A DNA stretch of 64,000 nt from Rhexocercosporidium sp. MPI-PUGE-AT-0058 (lineage: Eukaryota; Ascomycota; Leotiomycetes; Helotiales): contig JAGTJL010000004.1 of NCBI GenBank assembly GCA_020746875.1, positions 1,116,001 to 1,180,000 on the forward strand, read 5' to 3'. The position numbers and the translations under genes were made by a program. Below, piece by piece: positions 1 through 11,947 of the stretch (position 1 is the first letter of the stretch; each line of letters begins with the position of its first letter). The notes beneath the pieces are model-generated. The model had not been told where the DNA came from and ran no database searches. It saw only the letters and a list, made by a program, of their open reading frames with translations.

Positions 1-447
1 GGTTGCTCTGATTTGGAATTGTCGTATGGCACAATTTATAGACTCGTTGTCTTACTACCTTTTCGGGATCGATTGCGTTTGGGATACTAGATATTGCCTA
101 GTGCCGTTTGAGGAGAATACCAAAGAGCACGAGTGGCAATCCTAAGTCCTCTCCTCTGCTACTTGTGCCGGGCCTGATCATCCGCTTTCTTCTGCTAAAG
201 GATATAATATATGGGATACTGGATGTGCTATCATGGGTAGGTGCTATTGCTGATCCGAGACAAGGAAGTCCGTCTTGTACTGTTGAACGAATGAGCCGTT
301 TGTGTCTGCACGGTGTTTTTATCCTTCTGACCCAAGGGAAGAGATCAACAACCATATGTCCAGCTTGGAAGATTGCAACCTCCACGCCGATCTTCATAGC
401 GAAATGATCGTCTTATCACCACTCACTCTCATGCCTGTGATGAAACA

Positions 448-846
448 TCACTGCAAAAGACACTCTCGAAATGGTGTAGGGACAGCTTGCATCTCTGGGT
501 ATGAGTAGTCTCGTCTATCTCTCTCCTCGCCGTAGATCGGAAAAGATTGCTGGCCAAGCTGGGAGTCCGTGACGAGCTTCATCAGCTCCTCCATGTTATC
601 TTGTCGATCTCTTCGAGCAGTATTGGGTACCAACTGGCCCTAGACGGCAGTAGGACACTCCTGGTCTCGACTTCTCATGGCATCTTGATATCCACCTCCA
701 TATCGACACTCCAGGAGCTGGACTCGTTTATAGAGCGGTCTGCATTGCAAAGAGGAAAGGAGACTGGTATGCGATGTCTGATCTTCGAGAGTAATTCTTG
801 ACCTTTGACGGGAATGAAACCAGAAGATGGATACTAACAACTGCAA
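448..846 (-). pseudogene. Possible remnant of a small gene
   Basis: Two minus-strand open segments (846-640 and 639-448) lie in the same frame and are interrupted by one TAG at 640-642. Together they would encode about 130 residues, rich in charged and Arg/Glu residues (for example GEERDRRDYSYPEMQ near the end). No ATG opens the upstream segment in a convincing context and no domain is recognisable. A short intron around the stop would have to be implausibly small, about 12 nt from the nearest GT, so a decayed gene or chance ORFs are both possible. Confidence 0.2.
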
Positions 847-1625
847 GGAATCATGAGTCCGAGGGGAGTTTTATACTTGGTGTTAACACCATTGTGAATC
901 GTATCTCCTTCCATCATTGTTGCTATATGTGTAATCGTAAAGTTCGGAGATCGTGTTGAGTGAGTGTGAGGAATGAGCGACCGAACAATTCACCTCAATC
1001 AATCTCGTTGCGACCCAGCAGAGCGCGCGCCAGCGCTCTTGAAATCTCCACCGCGCCTTCCTTCCAGTTATGCTATGCCAGCAAGCTCGACATCGATCTG
1101 GAGACCTGCTTTGTCAAGGTGTGGTTTTGAAATTGTATAAGGTGTCATGACAGATCCTGGAGAGGCGCTCTGGCACCTCTCTTAGCCGTCAATCAGCGTG
1201 CCGTTTGATATTTGCCGCACATCCAACGTGCTCGCGAGCTCAGCTTTGATTGTAGATGGTGACCATCCACAATCTTCCGTTGTACTGTTTCCTTTGCTGG
1301 CCACTATGGCCTGACATAGCCTTGAAAGTGTATGCTGTTTCGGAGATGGCATGCGCCATAGGAGGAGCGGTAAGGGCCTCCAGTGACATCAAAATCGCGC
1401 CTCCATTCCATTGAGCCATCTGTGTGCTCAGCCCTGAGACCTGGGCAGTTTTCTTACTTACCTAGCTCAATCAGCATGCATCAAATACCTGATGAAGTAG
1501 TCTTCCAGACCAGCACAACTCGACGGACAGCGACTATTTCTTCTTCACAACCTTGAACAATCAAAGTATGCAATGAAAAAAAACAAAAGACTGCTCAGTC
1601 ATCCATCAAAACCCACCCAGTCCCC

Positions 1626-1827
1626 ATGGCCGAAGCACACAAGGAAAGGGTCGAGATCATCACCACTCTCTATACAATCACCAGCAAGAGCTGGGATCGC
1701 CGTCTTTGCAGACAGTACGAGAGTGAAACGGCTTCACTCTAGGGCATCGAGGAAAGGCTCATCGTCGCAGGCGTGAGTCTGTAGCAACTGTAAGGAGCTC
1801 AGAGAAGGACACATACTTTAGAAATGA
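1626..1827 (+). pseudogene. Possible tiny gene with an in-frame stop
   Basis: An ATG at 1626 opens a reading frame of 38 codons (starts MAEAHKERVEIITTLY) that ends at TAG 1740-1742. The same frame then continues for ten codons reading GIEERLIVAG up to a good intron donor (GTGAGT at 1773). A 49-nt intron to the TAG acceptor at 1819-1821 would join it to AAA TGA, giving a 50-codon protein ending in Lys. The intact donor, acceptor and terminal stop suggest a genuine small gene that acquired a nonsense codon, or a sequence error. I do not recognise the family, and chance is a serious alternative. Confidence 0.25.
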
Positions 1828-4800
1828 TTCTTTGAAGTGTGGTCTGTTTTTTGGAAGAGGGTTTGGGGGGAGCGAGTTTATATAGGGAAAAAAGTTCTTC
1901 GATTTGCGCTAGTGCGCGCTTGTTGGCGCTAATGAGGAGGGGATGTATCCACGTGACTCTGTGCAGCCGCATGAGAAGGGCTCCCTCCTCCTCGAGCCCT
2001 TTGCAACACAGGCTTCAGGCTCGTTTGCATAATTCAAAAGTTCCCATTAGAGATGAATTGCTTAGTACCAAGTCCAATAGGTTAATTTTTCTGATATGAG
2101 ACTCTGAGCAATTTCTCGATAGTGCACTGAGTGGGATTTAACGTTGAACAAGCGTGCGCGTTTGGTGACCTCGCTGAGACGGTTTGAGACCACAACTCAG
2201 CATGCATGTGGGTTTTTTCAAATGAGTTTTATGTGTTTCTGGATGTCTTGGGAAAGTGGAAAGGGAGGGAACATCCCTTAGACCTAATAGTTGATGCTTG
2301 GATTTAATATCACTGGCTCTCATGAATCATGATCGATAGTTGGAGCATCTTCAATTTTGGTGAAGATTTTCCTAGGTCAATAAGCGATGAGAGGCAAGAA
2401 GTGACGATTGATGAGCTCCACTTGCGAGAACCAATTTGCCCCCAACTGCGGTAGGCTAGGGAAAGACGGAGTTGACTTTCCCATCTGAAATTAAGTAAGG
2501 CATTCCATTCTTTTGCCAACAATGAACCTCCCGTGGCATGCCCCAGAAATTTCTAGATTTGTCACCGCTTCCTCATGTGAAAAACAACGGTAGTGTTGAA
2601 GCTGCCATCACACAAGGACAAATATCGACACCGCTGTCTCGGGATTCAGCCACATACTAGACTGCCAATTGCAAATACAACATCTCCTTGTGACCTCGTA
2701 ACACAGGTACTTACTATCACACGTACCTGAAATCCGGAAACAGCGCCAACGCGAACCTTGCATTGACAGCGACCTCAGGTGGTCTTTGTGCAACCATCCT
2801 CATGACCTCTGGTCTCCTTTCAGACTCTTTCTAGACCACTCATCGCTGTATCCGAGTGTTCCTTCCTTACCGCCAGATCATGCATGCATGGAAGATGGGT
2901 TATGAAGCCTTGTTTGGCGTCTTTCAGCTCCACCACAGCTTTCCCCGCCTTTCAAATAACGCCAGCAAGCCGAGGCCAACCCATGAAGATTTTCCGTTAG
3001 CGCCGCATATTTTCATTCCCGGATCCATCTCCATCTGGACTTTTGCCAAGTTTGTCGCTGGCTCGGCGTGAAAATTTGCCCTCTTCCCCAGAAAATTACA
3101 TCACCGTTAGCCCGGTTGTTAGTTTCTCTTTCGTGGCGGGCCTATCTCCGCTTACAGGCGGGAATGCGTTCACCTGCACTTTCAACCCGTACCTGAACCT
3201 CACATCGTCTTGATTTAGGCACTCAGAGTTTTCACTGGCTAGTGGGCCCTAACTTATGGAGAGAGCTGGATCCTGGATGCCATGCACTTTCGAATTTCCA
3301 TTCTTCTTAGCGCGTGACTGTTGAGATGCTGGCTCAGGCCCAGCACCGTTAAGGACCTTCCTTCATGGAATGAGGATCCGAGGCTAGGTCCGATTAGTGC
3401 AAGACAATGCAAAATGTCAACATGTAGTAGGAAACTGATCAAAAGCACCTTGCTGATCAAGATTCTCGAAAGTGCAGGAGCACGTCATCATCAGCAGCAA
3501 TTTTACCGTTACTCCTCAGTTTCCTAAGCATTTGTCCAAGAAGGTCCGGTCTGCGCAAGCAAGTTGGGAAAATTTACAAAAACATTCAGGAACCCGGCCA
3601 GCGATCAAATGATCCCTTCCAAGGCTCCGAGCACGTTGCCACGTCCTGGAACCTGGACGTTCAGGACTTTCATAGGTATGTAACTCAGTTTCACTCCTCG
3701 CTGCAAGGCGAACAAACTAATGCGAGCCAAGAAAACTAGCATAGAGAAAAGCTGGCAAACAAACTCCCATAGTGAGTGTTGTGAAGACATCCCTGGGGAT
3801 CCCCTGGCGGAATTCGTCTACTTCATACAAGGCGTGTCTGCAAGAGGGTGCTTGGAGCTACTAGTCCTGTGCATCAAACAATTCACATAGTGAGAAAGAA
3901 GTACGTAGAATTGTTGATGAAAGTACATACCTGACGAGGGGTACGCATTGTCTGGGCCGCAGTGGCCTGGCTATCTTTTGGATTAATTAGTAGCTGTCTG
4001 AACTCAACGTTGGTGGTCCTCGGGTTCTACAATCTGTCTCGCGTTGTTGTAGGTGATTTGCATTGCTACCTATGCTATTCTGATCATGTCAGACATCTTG
4101 CTGGTCCGCTTTGTCTCTTTACACCCGTACACAAACCATAAATTCGTTCTCATGGCTGGCTAAAATAAACATGCTCATGCCATCAATGCCAAGTAGAAGA
4201 CCACTGCCTTGTGCGTGAGAAGTTGGCTAGACTGGAGGAAGCACACAATGCTTTCGACGGACACGGAGCGGCCCACATACAAAAGCCAGAACGTCCATCA
4301 TTGCTCAGTGAAGTTGCAACCCCATCCCCTGCACATGCACCATTCCGACATCTCTCTCGATCCTCTGATGAGAGAGGTAAAAGGTGGCACGCTTTCGGAG
4401 CAATCTTAACATGAGCGAAGCAAAGCAATGAACTCATCCTCTGCACAAGCACATATTGAATTGAACCTCCAATCACCTTTTCCCCCAGATGGCCAAGTCA
4501 TTATCTCACCTGGAATCGCCGAGTCATCAATCTGATAGCACAAACAACATTTGCAACATGGTGCGCAAGGATGCAGTGGCAGAGTCCAATGATGTTTGAC
4601 TTTCCCCAGAGCGGCGCCAGGCAAGCCTGGAATTCTGGCCCGGAATGCTCTTAATACCTGAGGCCAAAAGTCCTAGTAAAAGCTTGGTAGGTACCTAGTC
4701 TTCTTAGCGCGCTGATGGCTAGAATTGATTGTAGTCGAATGATATCAAGAAGAGTAAACCACGAACTTTTGAACGAAAAGGCTGACTTCACCTGAGCAGT

Positions 4801-4871
4801 TCAATGCCACCGCGCAGGCTACTGCTACATGTTACAGTCGAGAATCATGGTTGGTTTTGTTTCCAAGTGCT

Positions 4872-4904
4872 TCTCTCTTTCTTTCTTTCTTTCTTTCTCT
4901 CTCT
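4872..4904 (+). repeat. CTTT/CT microsatellite
   Basis: A pyrimidine-only tract with about four TTTC repeats flanked by CT dinucleotides. It lies upstream of the Ser/Thr-rich gene at 5054 and may be part of its promoter. Confidence 0.9.
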
Positions 4905-5053
4905 GTCACCATCTCACGTTCGATGTCAGACGGCTGCTTGCAGTGCAGCCTCCGTGCCAGATGAACTAATTCTCACCAGAGGCACAATCTTCTCATTAAT
5001 GCAAGAGTAAAACACAACAAGGAAAAATACACGCCCCTTTCGCCTTCTTTGCG

Positions 5054-6725
5054 GTGGATGTAAGAGAGGAAGATGGTGAAGATTCAACTCGCTGCCTTGC
5101 TCTAAACCAAACACCCTCAAACGAGCAGCAAGAGCTTTTGGCAAAGCAAAAAACGCACCCTTCCACAGCATTGATTGTCGAGCAGGGTCCAACTACCATC
5201 AAAACGACACAAATTCCTCATGTTCTGCACACACCTCTACAACACTATCCGCAGACATATGATCCTATTCGTCAATCCATAGATGATACCTCCGTTCAGC
5301 ATCTTGGCGATAGTCTCAAGAAGATTCAAGGCCACCCACCAAACTATTCCTTGGCCACTCGAACTAGTTCGACTAATTCACTGATCTATGCCGACTCCCC
5401 GTTTTCCCAAACCAGTCTGAACAGGCCACCCATCCAAGATAGCTCTGTTTCCTCTCGAATTCCATCTGGCGACAAAACCTTTGATCAGACTATTTCAGAC
5501 AATTCAATCTTCGGTACACCTCCTGGGACTATTCCTAGCAATCCATCAACTCAAGAGAGTCCACCTACGGCTTGGTCCGAAGAACCCTTTACTAGAAATA
5601 CGTCCAACACTCCAGGTCTCCGGGCCTGTCTTTATACTAGGCTCTCGCCATCTGGACCTCTCCAAAACTATCGAGCTGGAAACAGTTCTTCTAGCAAGAA
5701 CAGCTTTCTTGGTACAGATCCTTGTCATACTGGAGAACATCTGCCAAAATTTGTAGGTGCTCTTCCGGCAAATCGCCAACTAGGTTGTACGAATTCGTAG
5801 TCTTCCAGATAATTCCACAGATGCTCCATCCACGGGATCTTTTCTCTCTGCTCTCAACACTCTGATTCGCCCGTCTCCAGAGGCCCCATCTGTCGTTATA
5901 CAGGCCTTGGATACAGAGGCAGGGTCTCAGAGTATTGTTGGACAAGGATTGGCCTTCGTGAGCCGCATTTTCAGATCCCCATCGTCCGAGCCACCCTCTT
6001 GACACAAGGTCCACCCAAAAGAGAGAGATTACAGTAACCCTTCCATTCTGACAAAAAGATAGCTGCTCATAATCATAGAGCAACAGTCACAGCTCCCTCG
6101 CTTTTTCCGCGACCTCAAGACTCTCCAATTGAAACCTCCACCTTCAAGCTATGTCCTCATACGAATCATAGCCGACATCATCAATCTGCCATGGTTTCAT
6201 CCATCTCCGCATGATCAATTGTCACTTGGACGGGATGAGTCAAATACGAAGCTGAAGCTCAAGCTTTCTCTCTTGGGTGCGGAACATTCGGAACACTCAA
6301 TTACGATTCTGCAGACTCTTGAGTATAATGATCCTCTTGAGCACAAGGAAGTGTCGATAACTGTTCTGCCGCTTGGCCGAATTGTTACTTTCTCTCAGGA
6401 AGTTACGGCTTGGATTGTTGTACTGGGTTCTGATCATTGGATTTGGTTGTTGAAGCCGCAAGATATTCTAGGCTACAACAGTGACAACGATGGGAGTGAT
6501 GATGAAAGTGAAAACTTCAGCATCAAACTGGACTCTTCTACTCTGGTTCGTTTTCGACATGTCAATGAAATAATGGTAGACTCACTGGGTTGGAATACCT
6601 ATCCACGGATAATCAACTTGACGAGGTCGCACCATTTTAGAAACGGATGGCGAACGAAATCCTTACCCATTGTTGTTGACAGGGGAATGCATGATGCTTC
6701 TCGCTCTCGGGCGTCGGCCAATTGA
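5054..6725 (+). CDS. Unrecognised Ser/Thr/Pro-rich protein, splicing uncertain
   Basis: I do not recognise this gene. An open frame from 5054 codes for a Ser/Thr/Pro/Asn-rich, disordered-looking segment with no ATG. Coding then moves to another frame. A 52-nt intron at 5757-5808 (GTGCTC...CCAG) would restore it. A second intron at 5958-6080 (GTGAGC, internal CTGAC branch-like site, AG) removes two stops and joins the final exon 6081-6725. That C-terminal exon looks folded: it contains LKLKLSLLGAEH and WIVVLGSDHWIWLLKP, followed by an acidic DNDGSDDESE segment. The missing start means a first exon lies upstream, or the gene is decaying. The reading-frame continuity across intron 2 is the best support for a real gene. 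Exon limits are approximate. Confidence 0.45.
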
Positions 6726-7142
6726 TCAACGCCGTACGATCATGGGTATGCCCAGCAGATTTTCAGGAACAACGGTCCCGCGCTGGTAGAGCTGTCGAGG
6801 CTGAAAGGGAGAGCTAGACGGATGGATAGATAGAAATATGAAGGCTCTTTGAAACTTATCTATTCTTGTCTAGTCTTGTCTGAGTTCCCCTTGTGTGACT
6901 TTGTCGCACATTGTAAGCGCCAGGATTATGGTGCAGTACACCTGCAGCCGCCCCAGGAGAGAGCAGACCCATGGACAGTAATTTCGGGAGCTTACAGGCT
7001 TTCTCTGACTGAGATCCGGGGAAGCAAAAATGCAAAAATGCAAAGTGAAAAGCTCCTCCCCATATTTTTTTTTCATTACGTACCTACTCCAAGCACCTGC
7101 CCAGGGTCATCAGTTTCCTGGGGGTAATAGTTACCAAATCCA

Positions 7143-7398
7143 ACATCACGCGCAACCATCTCTTACGAAATCGTCCCGCCAAGCGAGCTTGGTAGTCAGG
7201 GCATGCCAGGCCCTGGGCAACCTCGCTCATCGTCCGACCCAGCCCTGGCCAATGGTACCTACCAACTGTACGACTGGGTGGCTACAGTCCGTCGAGCCAG
7301 CTTAGCCATCTTTCACCATCTTTCGCCATCATAACCAAACATCACATCACGCGCAGCCTTCTCGAGCTTCTGTTACGAAATCGCCCCGCCAAGCGAGC
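7143..7398 (+). repeat. Direct repeat pair upstream of the DUF3602 gene
   Basis: The block beginning ACATCACGCGCA occurs at 7143-7188 and again at 7344-7398. The last 26 nt (7163-7188 and 7373-7398, TTACGAAATCG-N-CCCGCCAAGCGAGC) differ at only one position. The second copy carries a roughly 9-nt insertion in the middle. Conservation of the outer blocks with a variable centre suggests a duplicated promoter element. Confidence 0.8.
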
Positions 7399-7527
7399 CA
7401 CTTACCGCACCGTCTGCTCTTAGCGGAGGGAACCGAGGTCCTGACCACAAATTTTTGGAGGCAAGCTGTCAGGCGTCGAAACATCGTGAAAGGATGAAAG
7501 CTTTTCAAGCAATGACTCGATGAGGAG

Positions 7528-7556
7528 AGGGGCAGGCGCAAGGTAGCGTATAAGAG
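7528..7556 (+). promoter_or_regulatory. Probable core promoter: AGGGG and TATA-like box
   Basis: AGGGG (7528-7532) matches the core of the fungal stress-response element. TATAAGAG (7549-7556) is a TATA-like box. They lie about 180-200 nt before the ATG at 7733, leaving a CAA-rich 5' leader, which is a common layout for inducible fungal genes. Function is inferred from position only. Confidence 0.45.
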
Positions 7557-7732
7557 CCTGCGTCCGCTTTGCTACCAATTTGTTTTATACTACTCATCAA
7601 GCAGGAATAACTTCGAAGTCACAGACAGATTCACCTCAAGACTTACTTACACCTACATTATCAGGCTCCATCAGCCATTTGTCAACTCTACAACAGCAAC
7701 AAACCCTTCGCCACTTGTCAACTACATTCAAG

Positions 7733-8173
7733 ATGCCATCCAACTTCCAACTCGTTGAGCCTCACCCAAGCGTTAACACCTACATCCATGCAGGCAGAGG
7801 TGGAGCTGGCAACTATTTCAAGGCACCCAAGACCTCCAACGGTAGTACTGCTCGCGGACCTGCCTCTCTGTTCGAGAACGGTCTCCCAAAGAGCACTTCC
7901 ATGTTCAGCAGCGGCCGAGGAGGAGCAGGCAACATCCACAAGCCATCCGAGCGCGCCATCTTCTCTTTCGATGAGGAGCTGCAACTCCAGAAGACCCGCG
8001 AGGAGAAGATGAAGGACGGGGCCGTCTACCACATTGGACGTGGTGGCGCTGGCAACTGGTCTTCCACTCGCCCAGAGTCATCTCGCAAGGACTCCTCCAG
8101 CTCTTCAGACAGCAATGGCAGTGTACGAAGTGGTTTCCTCGGCCGCCTGAGCCACACCCTCGAGCGCCACTAG
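7733..8173 (+). CDS. DUF3602 / Par32-like GRGGAGN-repeat protein
   Basis: A small (146 aa) intronless protein. The ATG at 7733 is chosen because the frame upstream has no other ATG and a CAA-rich leader precedes it. It carries three copies of the family signature GRGGAGN, at about residues 23-29, 62-68 and 103-109, separated by Ser-rich linkers, and ends in a Ser/Asp-rich tail. This is the DUF3602 family (PF12223). Its yeast member Par32 is a phosphoprotein controlled by TORC1 that inhibits ammonium transporters, so a role in nitrogen signalling is plausible but inferred. The three evenly spaced motifs fit repeated docking sites. The upstream duplicated block and stress-type promoter suggest regulated expression. 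Confidence 0.9.
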   Translation: MPSNFQLVEPHPSVNTYIHAGRGGAGNYFKAPKTSNGSTARGPASLFENGLPKSTSMFSSGRGGAGNIHKPSERAIFSFDEELQLQKTREEKMKDGAVYHIGRGGAGNWSSTRPESSRKDSSSSSDSNGSVRSGFLGRLSHTLERH

Positions 8174-10530
8174 ATTATATCCCTCTTGACGTGGTACATG
8201 GTACATATTTCTACGGTTCAGCGAACGGCGCTCGGCTTTCTTATGATCAATCATGGGCGGCATTTCTCAAGCGGGCTGGTTGTGACTCCTGCATCATTTC
8301 ATAAAGACATCTCTTTCTCAGCAACGGCGTAACATTGAAACTTCAGAAAAAAAGCGGCATGCATCATCATCACCACACGGCGTTCAACACATCATTCGGA
8401 TATGGGATTTGATTTGGATTCACGGAGCGGGAACGAAAAAAGTTTGGGACCTCAGGACGGGATGATATCTGGCTGGCATGACTCCAGATGATCTTTCTCT
8501 TGTCTTGGTGATTTTTATTGAATCTCTTCTCTTTGTCAGCGGCGACACAGCGACAGCGATGGATATACCCCAACCTCATTTCTATATACCCGACAACTTT
8601 ATTTGTCAATGTACTGTATTTTTCCTTTTTTGTCTCAGGGATGAGCTCTGGTCTCTGGATGGGCATAGGATAGCGAAATAGTAATAAACGATGGAAACAT
8701 CTTTGAACAAACTCATGATCATTCTTGGGAATATTTGTGAAATCGTGATCATTCTACTTTACTAACCTACAACCTATAATTATGGAATAGTATAGCCGTG
8801 CTGCCTCACCCGGAAAATAAGAACCCAAGCACAAGCACAAGCACGTCTCGTTTACCAACTTCACTAACGTAATATCGCAAATATCGCAATTTCCCCTCCT
8901 AGGCCCCAGAACCCAAATAAAAATCCAGCCTGGCCCCTAACCTTTCTCGCCGCGGAAGAGTTAGAAGTGCAAAATTAAGACGTGCAACAAAAACTGCCCT
9001 TCCATGAATTATTGGCTGTCCAGTAGCGTTGGTGCACAGCACACTTGTGCCTCTCCCTCCATATGTCGTGTTCCCTCTAAACGACCACAGCGTTGCGCAT
9101 CACTGAAACCTTGGTCTAGCAGCCTAAACTCAAGACAGAGTTCAATCAATAACCACCGAGTCCCATCTATCTCCCTTGGAGGCAAAATATCAGTATTACG
9201 AATCCCCTTCGTACCAGAACCAGACAAAGACACACACCGACACTTCACCACCTGCTCGCATCTCAGCCGATCGAAAAATCCTTCTCCTGCAAGCCCCTAC
9301 TAAAAGTACTAACACTTTTCCATCCAAAGACCAACAAAACCATCACGCATGCCAACACCGGAGACTAACACTGGTTCCCATCTCCCTCCGCAGCAGTGTA
9401 GATCTACCTTGCATCCACGATGCCGTAACAGAAATGCCCCGTGGCTGCATTGGGACGGTACGAATATGCGGGGAAGCGAAGCGAGGTGAGGTGTGTGTTA
9501 CTTCGCGAGCTGTCTTGTGGCGGGGCGTTTTGGGTTTAACGTAATGGGGGAGTTTCTTGGGTTTGGGGAGAGGGATGAGAGGAGGGAGCTTTGTTGGGTC
9601 GATTTTCTTGTGGAATGTACCTGTGTACTACGTAGTGCGGGGAGGAAGGGGGGAGGAAGTGAGGTGGTTTTGGAAGAGATGTCAGGTAGGTTTTGGATGG
9701 AAAAGTGCTTAGGTAGGTACCTAAGTACATCGTGAAATTCCTACTAGGGAGACATCTTTGTTAAGAAGAGGGTGTTTTGTAGGGTTGACGGCATTTACAG
9801 ATAGGATATCCAATAAAATGAGGAACGATGGTAGCTGTGAGGAGCTGAGGGCAATCTAGAAAGCATGGTAGATGAAGCATTGAAGCTATGATGAAGGAGT
9901 GCAAGATGAATGAGTGAGAAGACAACTAATATCTAAAGTGACTTGCCTTGACATCTCCTCGCCCTTTTTCCTACTTACGAGGTCATGCTTTTCCTCGGGG
10001 ACTTTTCTCCCAAGCACTTCAGGCAGTTCGAATTCAAGGGTTTGGTAATACTTCTGCTGATGGAATGAACAACTCGTGATTAATATCGCACATAGCAATA
10101 CTCAAAATAAGGAAAGTCCCGTTCACAATCATTGGAAATCAAAAGTCCGCATTTAGTCAAACCCCATCAAATAGCTCCCAAACTGTACATTTCCTATTGT
10201 TGACTTTCCCTAAGCTCTCAGGTCCGTACCGACCTGACCTCGATGCCAAGACATCGTCGCTTAACAAGCTTCCCCTGTAAATCAATCAGAATCGCGTACC
10301 TGAGATTTTGTTAGACGCGAACCTCTGCTGCATGCAACGGGAGGTCGCAAACCACCAAAACAATCACCATCAACAATCTCGTATTGTCCCTTGACAAACA
10401 CTCACCCAAATCACCCCTTTCACCTCGCATTCAGCCAATCAATCGAACCACAAAACCACACGATTTGAACCTTGCCCTGAGCTCCCAAAGGCCAGCCAGA
10501 CCGGGCACCTCTCCCTAACCTCACTTCACG
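8174..10530. other. Spacer between the DUF3602 gene and Arp1
   Basis: No supported gene. All ORFs are short, without recognisable domains. A short AAGCAC repeat occurs around 8829-8843. The last few hundred bases are CA/CT-rich and probably hold the Arp1 promoter and leader. Confidence 0.55.
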
Positions 10531-11947
10531 ATGGCCGACCTCCTCCATAACGCCCCCATAGTGCTCGACAACGGCTCGGGCACAATCCGCGCCGGATTCG
10601 CAGGCGACGACCTTCCGAAATGCTATTTCCCATCCTTCGTTGGCCGGCCGAAGCACCTCCGGGTCCTGGCAGGCGCATTGGAAGGCGACGTGTTTATCGG
10701 GCAGCGGGCACAGGAGTTGAGGGGCCTCTTAAAGATACGGTATCCGCTGGAGCATGGCATTGTCACGGATTGGGATGATATGGAGAGGATCTGGGAATGG
10801 GTTTATGGGGAGGGATTGAAGACTTTGAGTGAGGAGGTGAGTTTTGGGTTTCTTGATCTTGACTGGAGAGCTGTTATGGAGAGAGCTTGACTCCGTTGGG
10901 AACAGATTTGCGATTTGGTTTGGGATATTGGCTAATGCGTGAGATCTATAGCATCCTGTCTTGTTAACGGAACCGCCCCTCAATCCAAGAAGTAATCGCG
11001 ACACCGCCGCCCAAATCCTCTTCGAGACCTTCAATGTCCCAGCCCTCTACACCTCCATCCAAGCTGTCCTCTCATTATACGCCTCTGGCCGCACAACAGG
11101 TATAGTCCTCGATGCAGGAGATGGCGTGTCTCATGCAGTACCCGTCTACGAAGGATTTGCCATGCCAAGCTCGATACGAAGGATAGATGTTGCCGGACGA
11201 GACGTTACCGAGTACATGCAGCTGCTATTACGGAAATCAGGATATGTGTTCCATACCAGTGCTGAGAAGGAGGTGGTGAGGATGATCAAGGAGAAGGTCA
11301 GTTACGTGGCGGCGGACCCGAAGAAAGAGGAGAAGGACTGGACGGCATCGTCGGGGAAGATGGGTGGGGACTCGAGGGTGGTGGAATATGCTTTACCAGA
11401 TGGGAATAAGATCAAGGTAATTTTGTCCCCTTTCTCTTCACAGACTTGCGTCTACATGGGCATGTACTAACATCCCAAAAAGATCGGACAAGAAAGATTC
11501 CGCGCCCCAGAAATCCTCTTCGACCCCGAGATCATCGGGCTTGAATACCCTGGCATCCACCAAATTGTTGTCGACGCTATCAACCGGACCGATCTGGACC
11601 TCCGCAAATCCCTCTTCGGCAACATCGTTCTTTCGGGAGGCAGTACATTGACGAAGGGTTTCGGAGACAGGTTATTGCATGAGGTACAACGATTGGCTGT
11701 AAAGGATATGCGGATCAAAATTTTTGCGCCGCCCGAGAGGAAATACTCGACTTGGATTGGAGGTAGTATTCTGGCTGGGTTGAGCACTTTTAGAAAGGTA
11801 CATATTAATCCTGCCCTTGTTTACTGGACCTATCTGGTTATTAGGGATGGGCGGTTGGGAAAGTCGGCTAACTGGTAAACACAGATGTGGGTCAGCATAG
11901 ACGACTGGCATGAGAATCCGGATATCATCCACACGAAATTCACGTAA
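10531..11947 (+). CDS. arp1: Actin-related protein 1 (centractin), dynactin subunit
   Basis: Four exons: 10531-10836, 10952-11416, 11483-11797 and 11885-11947. All junctions are phase 0 with GT-AG introns of 115, 66 and 87 nt, giving 382 aa, the normal Arp1 length. Arp1 forms the short actin-like filament of dynactin, the cytoplasmic adaptor that activates dynein for nuclear migration and retrograde vesicle transport along hyphal microtubules. Visible motifs are the phosphate-1 loop [15 protein letters not shown] (about 12-26), GRPKHLRV, phosphate-2 DAGDGVS (156-162), YEGFAMP, and the adenosine site [23 protein letters not shown] and [10 protein letters not shown] are conserved as in Arp1 rather than conventional actin. 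The last exon is only 20 codons and ends TKFT in place of the usual K-T-F ending. Confidence 0.97.

Larger units (their letters stand above)
1..5053. other. Gene-poor left end of the window
   Basis: No ORF here has a convincing length, start and codon pattern, and I recognise no domain. The two short stretches that might be gene relics (448-846 minus and 1626-1827 plus) are listed separately. A pyrimidine-rich CTTT/CT tract lies at 4872-4904. The rest reads as intergenic DNA, possibly with untranslated transcript. Confidence 0.5.
6726..7732. other. Promoter-side spacer with a duplicated block
   Basis: There is no gene here. It holds the upstream region of the DUF3602 gene: two copies of a conserved block (7143-7188 and 7344-7398), a small tandem of CCATCTTTC-type units near 7306-7334, a stress-response-like AGGGG at 7528-7532, and a TATA-like box at 7549-7556. 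Confidence 0.6.
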
